From the NCBI GenBank assembly GCA_004562765.1, contig SFRL01000069.1:1-11232 (forward strand): DNA of 11,232 nucleotides, given 5' to 3'. Origin of the DNA: a bacterium. GTDB taxonomy: Bacteria; Bacillota; Clostridia; Lachnospirales; Lachnospiraceae. How positions within the stretch are numbered: position 1 is the first letter of the stretch; each line of letters begins with the position of its first letter. Below, one piece after another: positions 1 to 4,947 of this stretch. A program made the position numbers and the translations under genes. The notes beneath the pieces are model-generated. The model was not told the DNA's origin, did not search any database, and was given only the letters and a program-made list of their open reading frames with translations.

Positions 1-99
1 TATTTTGATTGTGAAAGGATGGTATAACATGAAAAAAGGAAGAATCGCAATTAGTCTCATCTGTGCAACGGCATTGACCAGTGTAGCTATGCTCCCTGC
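1..99. repeat. Terminal direct repeat, left copy (circle overlap)
   Basis: Bases 1-99 are identical to 11134-11232. A perfect 99-base overlap at both ends of a contig is what a de Bruijn assembler leaves when it closes a circle. I read this as evidence for a circular molecule of about 11,133 bp, not as a biological terminal repeat. True terminal repeats would normally end at recognisable features; this one breaks off inside a signal-peptide coding sequence. Confidence 0.9.
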
Positions 100-640
100 T
101 TTTGCAGCATCGGAGCCGGATGATGTTCCTGCTGCGGCGATTGGGCACGCTTGTGCCATCAACACTAATGCAACCTTTGCTGCCTCCGACGAGATTCCTG
201 AAGAAATCATTATCGAAGGAGAGCCTGGTGACTTCTTTGTTGTTGGCGATCTCGTCTTTGAGATTGTTACACCAGAAGAGGTCGAATCTGTAGTGACCGC
301 CCCCGAAACCAGGGCAAGCACTTCTCGATGGAGCATTTCTCTTTCCGGAACCGAGATGAGTAAGGGGATTGAAGTAACGTCTTCTTATCCGCACGCGAAG
401 GTGTGGGTCGACAACAAGGGTTCCCAAAGTATCAAATTCACGATTACGAAGGGGTCCGAAACGGGAAGCGTTGTGAAGGGAACCAGCGTTTCTATTGCTG
501 CAGGTACTTCTACAAGTGTTTATAGTACGAATAAGTGGCCTGCGGATACCTATTATGCCAACTTTACCTGTGGAAAGGCAGAAATGAAGGGGTCTGCCGC
601 CTGCCGTGTAGCATCCACCATTCCTGAACTCGATATTTAA
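29..640 (+). CDS. Secreted protein A with C-terminal beta-rich domain
   Basis: 203-residue exported protein of unknown function. I start at ATG 29, not further upstream, because AAAGGA (14-19) lies 9 nt before it and the product then opens with a clean signal peptide: MKKGR, a hydrophobic core, and a likely cut after PAFA near residue 26. Residues ~30-100 are acidic and low in structure. Residues ~105-195 are rich in Ser/Thr/Val and alternate like a beta-sandwich, with two cysteines (FTCGK and AACRV) able to form a disulphide. On the circle it lies directly downstream of the sigma/anti-sigma/secreted protein B genes and is followed by a strong terminator, so it is probably the last gene of that operon. 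No catalytic motif is visible. Adhesin-like, bacteriocin-like or surface-sensing roles are all open. Confidence 0.8.
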   Translation: MKKGRIAISLICATALTSVAMLPAFAASEPDDVPAAAIGHACAINTNATFAASDEIPEEIIIEGEPGDFFVVGDLVFEIVTPEEVESVVTAPETRASTSRWSISLSGTEMSKGIEVTSSYPHAKVWVDNKGSQSIKFTITKGSETGSVVKGTSVSIAAGTSTSVYSTNKWPADTYYANFTCGKAEMKGSAACRVASTIPELDI

Positions 641-659
641 AAGCAATTTAAGAAGGACT

Positions 660-692
660 GAAGCGGCAGCCAATTGTATTGGCTGCCGCTTC
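660..692 (+). terminator. Rho-independent terminator after secreted protein A
   Basis: A perfect 15-bp stem (660-674 with 678-692) closes a 3-nt TGT loop and is followed by TAATTATTTTTAG. It lies 20 bp after the stop codon and ends the sigma/secreted-protein operon. Confidence 0.85.
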
Positions 693-741
693 TAATTATT
701 TTTAGAGGATACGAAGGGATGGTACCTTGATATTTTGTGCT

Positions 742-788
742 ATAACGGTTTACCCGTTTGCGAGAGCTGTGAACGGGTAAACCGTTAT
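742..788. repeat. 17-bp perfect inverted repeat, 13-bp spacer (candidate recombinase site)
   Basis: The left arm at 742-758 (ataacggtttacccgtt) is exactly reverse-complementary to 772-788, separated by 13 bp. No T-run follows, so it is unlikely to be a terminator. Two inverted arms around a short asymmetric core is the usual layout of a tyrosine recombinase core site, and a complete tyrosine recombinase gene lies 700 bp downstream. An operator or a single-strand origin hairpin is also possible. Confidence 0.45.
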
Positions 789-812
789 CCGGTTGTTTTC
801 CTGCGTATGCTG

Positions 813-841
813 TTGACTTCCTCGTTTATTTATGGTAGTAT
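813..841 (+). promoter_or_regulatory. Sigma-A promoter driving the structured RNA
   Basis: TTGACT at 813-818 and TAGTAT at 836-841 are separated by exactly 17 bp. Transcription would start near 848-850. No ORF follows for over 600 bp, so the immediate product is an untranslated RNA. Confidence 0.75.
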
Positions 842-847
842 GAGGAT

Positions 848-1370
848 GGGTTAGAAGAGTATTTTGCGGGGCTGCGGTCGGCGTCAGCTGAGTGCTGCAG
901 CAGGATTCGATGCTCGTCTGGGCGAGGGTAAATAGTAATTAGGCCCAGAGCGTCTTGGCCGGGAGCTGCCGGTCAGGGGTTTAGCAGTTTGCTAATACAG
1001 AAGCCATATCAGGGTTGATACTCCTGTATGGTGTGCGGGCTTGCCGAAGTAACCTTTGTGAACTGGAAAGCACACCATGGACCCCAGAGTAAGTAATCTT
1101 TGTGAAAGCCTGGGTAAGCAAAATGTATCATGTCCCTACCCACCTTCTGATAGTAGCCAGGATACTGTAGATCTCCTGGAGAGCCGCACCCTCTACAAAA
1201 GTGCCGACAGATCTCGAACTGCCGTAGATCTCAATAAATCGGGGCTGCACACATAAGCAGTTCAAAAAAGTGTCGGGAGCAATCCCAAAACCGTCACACA
1301 TAAGACGCTAAAAAGTGTATTTGCCGATTGCCGAGTCTCCGAGGGGAGCTGACATGAGGCGGCCTTAGCT
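848..1370 (+). ncRNA. Large structured non-coding RNA (~520 nt), family not identified
   Basis: This ORF-free stretch begins just after a strong promoter and is dense in helices. These are 909-913/950-954 with 917-923/943-949; 955-962/969-976; 981-985/991-995; 996-1000/1024-1028 enclosing 1007-1011/1016-1020; 1028-1036/1070-1078; 1083-1087/1110-1114; 1157-1162/1174-1179; 1209-1214/1226-1231; and GGGA-GCAA-TCCC (1275-1286, GNRA loop). Three H-type pseudoknots share one architecture: 1180-1204, 1245-1273 and 1292-1318. A 15-nt motif recurs in two hairpin loops (1048-1062 and 1092-1106). A possible long-range closing helix pairs 883-889 with 1347-1353, and 875-882 can pair with 1323-1330. I see no RNase P, tmRNA, or group I/II intron core. 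Size, ornateness and mobile-element context recall GOLLD/ROOL RNAs, but I cannot confirm membership. No T-rich terminator is visible at the 3' end, so the boundary is approximate; a very long recombinase leader is the main alternative. Confidence 0.65.
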
Positions 1371-1389
1371 TTAACGAAATACATGATGA

Positions 1390-1457
1390 ATAGAAAAATA
1401 GAGTTATAGAAAAGTAGTTTACTATAAATATATTTTTATAAATTTATAGTTATATAG
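1390..1457. promoter_or_regulatory. 8-bp-phased ATAG array upstream of the recombinase (RHH operator/centromere-like)
   Basis: Boxes occur every 8 bp: ATAG at 1390, 1398 and 1406, GTAG at 1414, CTAT at 1422, weaker ATAT at 1430 and ATAA at 1438, then ATAG at 1446 and 1454. All nine keep TA in the middle. The same phased motif lies upstream of parA (8195-8270). Contiguous short repeats read in either orientation are typical binding sites for ribbon-helix-helix proteins such as the omega repressor, which uses 7-bp repeats. The RHH protein at 9043-9294 is the obvious candidate ligand. Confidence 0.6.
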
Positions 1458-1482
1458 TTTTTGCAAGAAAGGAGGATGCTGC

Positions 1483-2505
1483 ATGGGCCGACGCAACAAG
1501 GCATACTCCAAGGATCTTCACCAGCAAGCCTATGACCGCTTGACTGGGATGCAGGCGTTTGGCGAGAGCAAGAAGGAGGCGGTGGCCAACGGAACGGAGA
1601 AGGAGAAGATCTTCTCCTTCAATACCTACAAGTCATATTGGAAGCATACAAAGTATTTCATCAAGTACATCAAGGAAAATCACCCGGAATGCACTACATT
1701 GAAGAGCGCAAAAAAATATGTGAATGAGTGGCTGCAGGCCAGGGTGGACCAGGGCCTTTCTGCATGGACGGTCCAGCTAGAGGCCAAGGCCATGGGAAAG
1801 CTGTACGGCATTTCTCCGGATGATGAAAACTACTTCAAGCCCCCAAAACGGAACCGGGAGGACATCAAACGGAGCCGCGGAGACCGGGTGAGAGACAAGC
1901 ATTTTTCAAAGACCAATAATGACGAGCTGATCAAGTTCTGCAAGGGGACGGGCCTGCGCCGGGCGGAACTGGGAGAGCTGCGAGGGAAAGACCTGGTTAC
2001 CAGGGAGGAGATCGAGGCGGAGATTTCCCAGCTGGAGAGCCGGCCGGCAGCGGAGCTGACGCCAGCTGACACAAAGCGGCTTGAAATGCTCCAGGACACC
2101 CGGTTGTTCGAGGGGGACTACTTTACCCATGTCCGCAACGGAAAGGGCGGCAGGGCGCGTCTAAGCCCCATCATCGGCCCGGATTCGGCGCAGATTATAG
2201 AGCGGATGCAGAACACCCCCGGCGAGGAAAAGGTGTGGCAGCACGTCCACAAGAGCGCCGACATTCATGGTTATCGGGCGGAGTATGCCACGGCCATGTA
2301 TAAGGCCCATGCTCGCCCCATCGAGGAGATTCCTTATGACCGGGTGAACCGTGGGACCGGCAGGAAGTATCAGAGTGAAGTTTATACCTGCAGGAAGGAC
2401 GAGGCCGGCAGGAAGCTGGATAAGGCTGCTATGCTGGTGTGCAGTAAGGCCCTGGGACATAACCGGATCAGTGTCGTGGCCGACAACTACATCCGGGGGC
2501 TGTAA
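1483..2505 (+). CDS. Tyrosine recombinase/integrase
   Basis: 340-residue site-specific recombinase of the lambda-integrase/Xer superfamily, which cuts DNA through a 3'-phosphotyrosine. All catalytic positions are recognisable: Arg159 in GTGLRRAEL, Lys221 in the RNGKGG beta-hairpin, His262 and Arg265 in DIHGYRAEYA, His326 in KALGHN, and Tyr336 near the C-terminus in ADNYI. Residues ~40-130 form the SAM-like core-binding domain. The ATG at 1483 is preceded by AAGGAGG (1468-1474) at 8-nt spacing. Residues ~174-205 are a charged insertion between motif I and the lysine hairpin. The gene sits behind the structured RNA and a phased ATAG array, and is followed 12 bp later by a coiled-coil protein. 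Likely roles are multimer resolution or integration and excision; the 742-788 inverted repeat may be its site. Confident for family, open for biological role. Confidence 0.9.
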   Translation: MGRRNKAYSKDLHQQAYDRLTGMQAFGESKKEAVANGTEKEKIFSFNTYKSYWKHTKYFIKYIKENHPECTTLKSAKKYVNEWLQARVDQGLSAWTVQLEAKAMGKLYGISPDDENYFKPPKRNREDIKRSRGDRVRDKHFSKTNNDELIKFCKGTGLRRAELGELRGKDLVTREEIEAEISQLESRPAAELTPADTKRLEMLQDTRLFEGDYFTHVRNGKGGRARLSPIIGPDSAQIIERMQNTPGEEKVWQHVHKSADIHGYRAEYATAMYKAHARPIEEIPYDRVNRGTGRKYQSEVYTCRKDEAGRKLDKAAMLVCSKALGHNRISVVADNYIRGL

Positions 2506-2517
2506 GGAGGGTGGGCC

Positions 2518-3270
2518 GTGAGCGAGTTCGTAAAAAAGACGATGATAGGATATAAAGAGCTGGACAGTGGCCACGCTGACCCGGAGTGTACTCATGTGAT
2601 CCTGACTCTGAAGGAGTACGATGGTCTTTTGCGGGAGATCTCCCAGGCGGAACAGAAGGCCAGGGACGAAAAGAGAAAGGCTGAGGAAGAAAAAAGATCT
2701 TCCCAGAGCAGGGAGCAGCAGACAGTTCAAAAGGCAAACCAGGTTATAGAAAAATGGATGAAGGCGCTGGAAAAAGAGAAGGCGGAAAGCGCCTATCAGA
2801 AAGGGCTGAATGAAAACCTGCTGCGTATTGCCAGGGAAAGGGCTAATGCGGATCGAAAGCTGAAGCCCAAGAAAGAACATTCCGGCTATGTGGTGGTAGT
2901 GTCATCAGAAAAAGTTTATCGCTATAAGTATAACCGTAGGTTGGAAGCAGTGAAGTTATGGGAAACTGTGATTCAAAGCCCGTATTCGATAGAGTTTCCA
3001 GCAAAAGAGGCAAAGAAGCTGATACTGCAAGAGTTTTTTCCAGAAACCGGGGAGTGGGAAGCTGCCAGGTTAGGGATAGAACGATGGGTTGCCGGTGACT
3101 ATGAGGATTTCCTGAGTGCTGCGGATAAAAACGAGGAATTTATGAAGCAGAATGTGGCTCTGATGGGATACCGGAGTTTCAGGGCCAACTATCGGGCAGG
3201 GTACTGGGAAGTGGTGTTAGTTCATACAAGGCCCTTGGGGGTTGTCCCGAAGGATATGCGAGTGAGCTGA
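2518..3270 (+). CDS. Coiled-coil protein downstream of the recombinase
   Basis: 250-residue soluble protein without signal peptide or membrane segment. The GTG at 2518 is supported by AAGGAGG (2504-2510), which overlaps the recombinase stop, so the two genes form a translationally close pair. Residues ~35-118 are a highly charged Glu/Lys/Arg coiled coil. Residues ~121-240 form a compact C-terminal domain opening with the beta-rich stretch GYVVVVSSEKVYRYKY. I do not recognise a named domain. Pairing with an integrase suggests an accessory DNA-binding or partner role, by inference only. The last 16 codon-equivalents overlap the left copy of a 28-bp direct repeat (3255-3282). A second frame there continues past the stop for about 12 codons, so the exact C-terminus may be affected by a one-base indel in the G-run at ~3236-3241. 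Confidence 0.7.
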   Translation: MSEFVKKTMIGYKELDSGHADPECTHVILTLKEYDGLLREISQAEQKARDEKRKAEEEKRSSQSREQQTVQKANQVIEKWMKALEKEKAESAYQKGLNENLLRIARERANADRKLKPKKEHSGYVVVVSSEKVYRYKYNRRLEAVKLWETVIQSPYSIEFPAKEAKKLILQEFFPETGEWEAARLGIERWVAGDYEDFLSAADKNEEFMKQNVALMGYRSFRANYRAGYWEVVLVHTRPLGVVPKDMRVS

Positions 3271-3282
3271 AGGAGGTAGAGA
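3255..3282. repeat. 28-bp direct repeat, left copy (cassette border)
   Basis: Matches 4209-4236 at 27 of 28 bases. It covers the end of the coiled-coil gene and its following Shine-Dalgarno-like AAGGAGGT. The two copies are 954 bp apart and bracket the reverse-strand secreted-protein gene, as expected if that gene arrived by an event that duplicated its target or by homologous recombination. Confidence 0.7.
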
Positions 3283-3307
3283 AGCTGTATCTCGCCGCAT
3301 AAAAATT

Positions 3308-3333
3308 GGCCAGCAACACATGGGCTGCTGGCC
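3308..3333 (-). terminator. Terminator for the reverse-strand secreted protein
   Basis: The 8-bp stem GGCCAGCA/TGCTGGCC (3308-3315 with 3326-3333) has a 10-nt loop. Read on the minus strand it is followed by AATTTTTA, a good intrinsic terminator about 60 bp past the stop codon of the 3393-4079 gene. On the plus strand a T-run occurs only about 14 nt later, so it may act weakly in both directions. Confidence 0.65.
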
Positions 3334-3392
3334 GAGAAAACTCCATATTTTTTCAGTTCTCTTAATGAGGAATGGTGCAAGTTTGGGGCTTT

Positions 3393-4079
3393 TTATTTCG
3401 TTGTACACTCCTTTGTTTTGAACTGCGGAGTGGCAACATAGTTCGGTGGAGGTGTGATCAACGCTAATGCGTGTACCGTATATGTTGTTTTACTTTTTAA
3501 CCCATTGAAAGTATCATCTATGCTGCAAAAAATTGCATCATCTTCCGATTCTGAATTAAAGTCAACATATATGCCATCTTCGTTGTAAAGAGTTACTGCG
3601 ATTCCCAATTTAGGACAAGGGATTGTGCTCAGTAAACTACTGGTATAATCAATAGAATCTGTTGTTGGATCTACAGTCAACTTAAAAGCTGTTATGCCTA
3701 AGTCAATGGAACGGTCTTGAGTATCAGCATTTTCTATAGGGAGGATGAATCCGGTGGATGTAGTATCATCATTTTCAATAGGGAAGGTAAATCCGGTAGA
3801 TGCAATATCAGCATTTTCTGCAGGGAGGATGAATCCAGTAGATGTAGTATCATCATCTAACAGTATGGAATTAAAAATTTGTTTCTCCTCCGGAGACAAA
3901 GCAGCAAATCCGTCTGGATCGAAATAACGATAAAGGTCACCCCATGTAGAATTTGCAGAAGGAATAAAGCCCTTTTCAGTTGTTTGTACATCGGAAGCAA
4001 GAGCGGGAATAGAGGAAAGGGATACTATGGCTGTAACAACTAAAGCCGAACAAAGAATTTTAGAGAAAATCTTCCTCAT
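3393..4079 (-). CDS. Secreted protein C with three 14-residue repeats
   Basis: 228-residue exported protein of unknown function. Its ATG (4077-4079) follows GGAGGT at good spacing on the minus strand. A signal peptide occupies residues 1-29 (MRKIFSK, a hydrophobic core, cut after PALAS). Residues ~36-75 are a conserved-looking leader with STWGDLYRYFDPDG. Residues 77-118 are three tandem 14-residue repeats of the form D-[TI]-[TA]-STGF-x-[LF]P-x-EN-x, encoded by three 42-bp repeats (3726-3851). Residues ~125-228 look like a beta-sandwich with Cys155, Cys185 and Cys225. The gene is AT-richer than its neighbours, lies between 28-bp direct repeats, and has its own promoter and terminator, so it behaves like an independent cargo cassette. 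No enzyme motif is visible; an adhesin or secreted effector role is speculative. Confidence 0.75.
   Translation of the reverse strand: MRKIFSKILCSALVVTAIVSLSSIPALASDVQTTEKGFIPSANSTWGDLYRYFDPDGFAALSPEEKQIFNSILLDDDTTSTGFILPAENADIASTGFTFPIENDDTTSTGFILPIENADTQDRSIDLGITAFKLTVDPTTDSIDYTSSLLSTIPCPKLGIAVTLYNEDGIYVDFNSESEDDAIFCSIDDTFNGLKSKTTYTVHALALITPPPNYVATPQFKTKECTTK
3726..3851 (-). repeat. Three tandem 42-bp coding repeats
   Basis: Three in-frame 42-bp units encode the 14-residue STGF...P.EN repeats of secreted protein C. The first and third units are closest to each other. Such units can expand or contract by slippage. Confidence 0.8.
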
Positions 4080-4126
4080 TATTTCTGACCTCCATTATGT
4101 ATTTTTGTAAAACTTATCCATAAGAT

Positions 4127-4155
4127 AGTATATAATTACTTGAGTAATTTGTCAA
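4127..4155 (-). promoter_or_regulatory. Consensus promoter with palindromic operator for secreted protein C
   Basis: On the minus strand, TTGACA (plus 4150-4155) and TATACT (plus 4127-4132) are separated by exactly 17 bp. Inside the spacer is a palindrome, AATTACT and AGTAATT around a TG centre (4134-4149). A palindrome filling the -35/-10 spacer is a classic place for a repressor to block RNA polymerase, so this near-perfect promoter is probably kept off by a dimeric repressor that I do not see on the plasmid. Confidence 0.75.
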
Positions 4156-4208
4156 GTTGACCTCTCTATAATTTGTGATAAAAGAGGGCATTAGGAGAAA
4201 ATTAAGAG

Positions 4209-4236
4209 TATGCGAGCGAGCTGAAGGAGGTAGAGA
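4209..4236. repeat. 28-bp direct repeat, right copy (cassette border)
   Basis: Second copy of the 3255-3282 sequence, with one mismatch (C at 4217 for T at 3263). Its AAGGAGGT is placed as the ribosome binding site of the small gene that follows, so this copy may keep the original downstream junction. Confidence 0.7.
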
Positions 4237-4238
4237 CG

Positions 4239-4481
4239 ATAAAACTGGGGCTGTGTGCAGAGGATGCGGTAACGCATAACCTGACTGTGGTATGGACTGG
4301 CCTTGATGCCGGGGAGCTTAAAGAAGGGGAGCAGCTGGAGATCCAGGTAGCTGGGCACTGGATTGAGGCAGAGCTGGAGCGTGATTCTGACGGTGGATGG
4401 TGCTGGCGGGACCTGGAGAGCGGCTGGGTGCTGCGGCGTACCAATGTGGCCCCCATTGGGGTTAGGAAAGATAATGTCTGA
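4239..4481 (+). CDS. Small DUF5348-like protein, start codon uncertain
   Basis: The open frame runs from 4206 to the stop at 4479-4481. The first conventional start is GTG 4287 (64 residues), but no ribosome site precedes it and it cuts into what looks like coding sequence. A strong AAGGAGGT (4224-4231) instead points, 7 nt on, to ATA at 4239, which would give 80 residues starting (M)KLGLCAEDAVTHN. ATA may be a mutated ATG or a rare start. The body has a short beta-rich pattern (GEQLEIQVAGHWIEAEL, then a tryptophan-rich GGWCWRDL) resembling DUF5348 proteins common on Firmicutes mobile elements, whose function is unknown. It may have been displaced from the coiled-coil gene by the cassette at 3283-4208. 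Confidence 0.5.
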   Translation: MKLGLCAEDAVTHNLTVVWTGLDAGELKEGEQLEIQVAGHWIEAELERDSDGGWCWRDLESGWVLRRTNVAPIGVRKDNV

Positions 4482-4484
4482 AAT

Positions 4485-4526
4485 TAGCCTGTCCAGGGAC
4501 CTTGAAAGAATGCCCAGGACAGGCTA
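4485..4526. repeat. 10-bp stem-loop at the start of the putative origin region
   Basis: TAGCCTGTCC (4485-4494) pairs perfectly with 4517-4526 around a 22-nt loop that can form a further GGG/CCC pairing. No T-run follows, so it is not a convincing intrinsic terminator. Confidence 0.5.
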
Positions 4527-4537
4527 TAATAACAGCA

Positions 4538-4577
4538 AAAATAGGGAATTAACTTCATTGATAATATATGCCCCATA
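4538..4577. repeat. 40-bp direct repeat, copy 1 (iteron-like)
   Basis: Identical to 4625-4664 except at one base, and 87 bp away from it. The AT-rich core TTCATTGATAATATAT followed by CCCATA, upstream of the rep genes, fits a replication-protein binding site or unwinding region. Two copies are fewer than in a usual iteron array. Confidence 0.55.
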
Positions 4578-4624
4578 GAGGCAGGGGATGACCAGGCTGG
4601 ATATAGCTCAAATTGCGTTTATCG

Positions 4625-4664
4625 AAAATAGGGAATTAACTTCATTGATAATATATGTCCCATA
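4625..4664. repeat. 40-bp direct repeat, copy 2 (iteron-like)
   Basis: Second copy of the 4538-4577 sequence (39 of 40 bases). Just after it come a GGCC hairpin (4667-4671 with 4678-4682) and an A/T-rich stem ending in a T-run (~4685-4703) that may stop transcription. Confidence 0.55.
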
Positions 4665-4804
4665 AAAGGCCTTTTTGGGCCTGGAAAAATAGTCTTATTT
4701 TTCTCTCGGACAGGGAGAAAGTCGGAGGGGAAATAGGGGGTGGGCGGAGGCTGTGGGAATGTGGTAAACCCGTAGGGTTTTCCATCATTTCCATGGCCGG
4801 AGCC

Positions 4805-4878
4805 AGGGGGGAAAGGGGGAGGTGACTTTCTCTTTAAGGCCCCGGAGGGGCCGCTCTTTGGCTCCTCCTTTCCCCCCT
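4805..4878. repeat. Large G-tract/C-tract stem-loop
   Basis: The arm AGGGGGGAAAGG (4805-4816) is the exact complement of 4867-4878. The 50-nt loop holds a second 6-bp GC hairpin (4838-4843 with 4847-4852). In RNA this would be a very stable leader structure before the Rep operon; in DNA it could be an origin cruciform. Confidence 0.6.
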
Positions 4879-4896
4879 CCCGCCCGCAGGCGTTCC

Positions 4897-4918
4897 CCGC
4901 TGCAGCGGATTTTCTTTT
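4897..4918 (+). terminator. Attenuator-like terminator before the Rep operon
   Basis: The palindrome CCGCTGCAGCGG (4897-4908) can fold as a short GC hairpin and is followed immediately by ATTTTCTTTTT. It lies only about 17 nt before the ribosome site (4935-4940) of the first rep-operon gene, an arrangement that suits transcription attenuation of plasmid replication. The stem is short, so its efficiency is unsure. Confidence 0.45.
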
Positions 4919-4947
4919 TGTTACTTTTCCTTTTGGAGGTGATTGCT

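Larger units (their letters stand above)
4482..4947. other. Putative replication origin and rep control region (no gene)
   Basis: These 466 bp have no convincing gene but are dense in structure. They hold a 10-bp stem-loop, two 40-bp direct repeats, small hairpins, G-tracts on the plus strand (runs at 4727-4730, 4736-4740, 4742-4744 and 4755-4757, possible G-quadruplex), and a 12-bp G/C-tract stem (4805-4816 with 4867-4878). A GGCCCC/GGGGCC hairpin (4838-4852) sits inside that stem, and an attenuator-like terminator follows (4897-4918). Position directly before the Rep operon makes this the best candidate for the origin and copy-number control. I see no clear DnaA-box cluster. Confidence 0.5.

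Noticed and set aside
848..1370. RNase P RNA, tmRNA, group I or group II intron
   Set aside because: I do not see the conserved RNase P P4 sequence, a tmRNA tag frame and tRNA-like ends, or the intron core and domain V motifs.
2161..2880. 239-residue minus-strand open frame across the recombinase and coiled-coil genes
   Set aside because: It spans two real plus-strand genes with good ribosome sites and catalytic residues; the composition is that of a shadow frame.
3236..3300. Frameshifted tail (GCPEGYASELKEVEKL...) as the true C-terminus of the coiled-coil protein
   Set aside because: It needs one extra G in the G-run at 3236-3241. The in-frame ending PLGVVPKDMRVS is also plausible, and the repeat copy at 4209 keeps the same stop. 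Not enough evidence to choose.
4113..4121. DnaA box (TTATCCATA)
   Set aside because: A single one-mismatch match in the leader of a cargo gene, with no cluster near the rep region.
4538..4664. CRISPR array
   Set aside because: Only two 40-bp repeats, no third unit and no cas gene; they fit replication repeats better.
4822..4947. Longer N-terminus for the 94-residue protein
   Set aside because: It would translate the GC-rich hairpins into an Arg/Pro-rich stretch; TTG 4948 has an ideal ribosome site.
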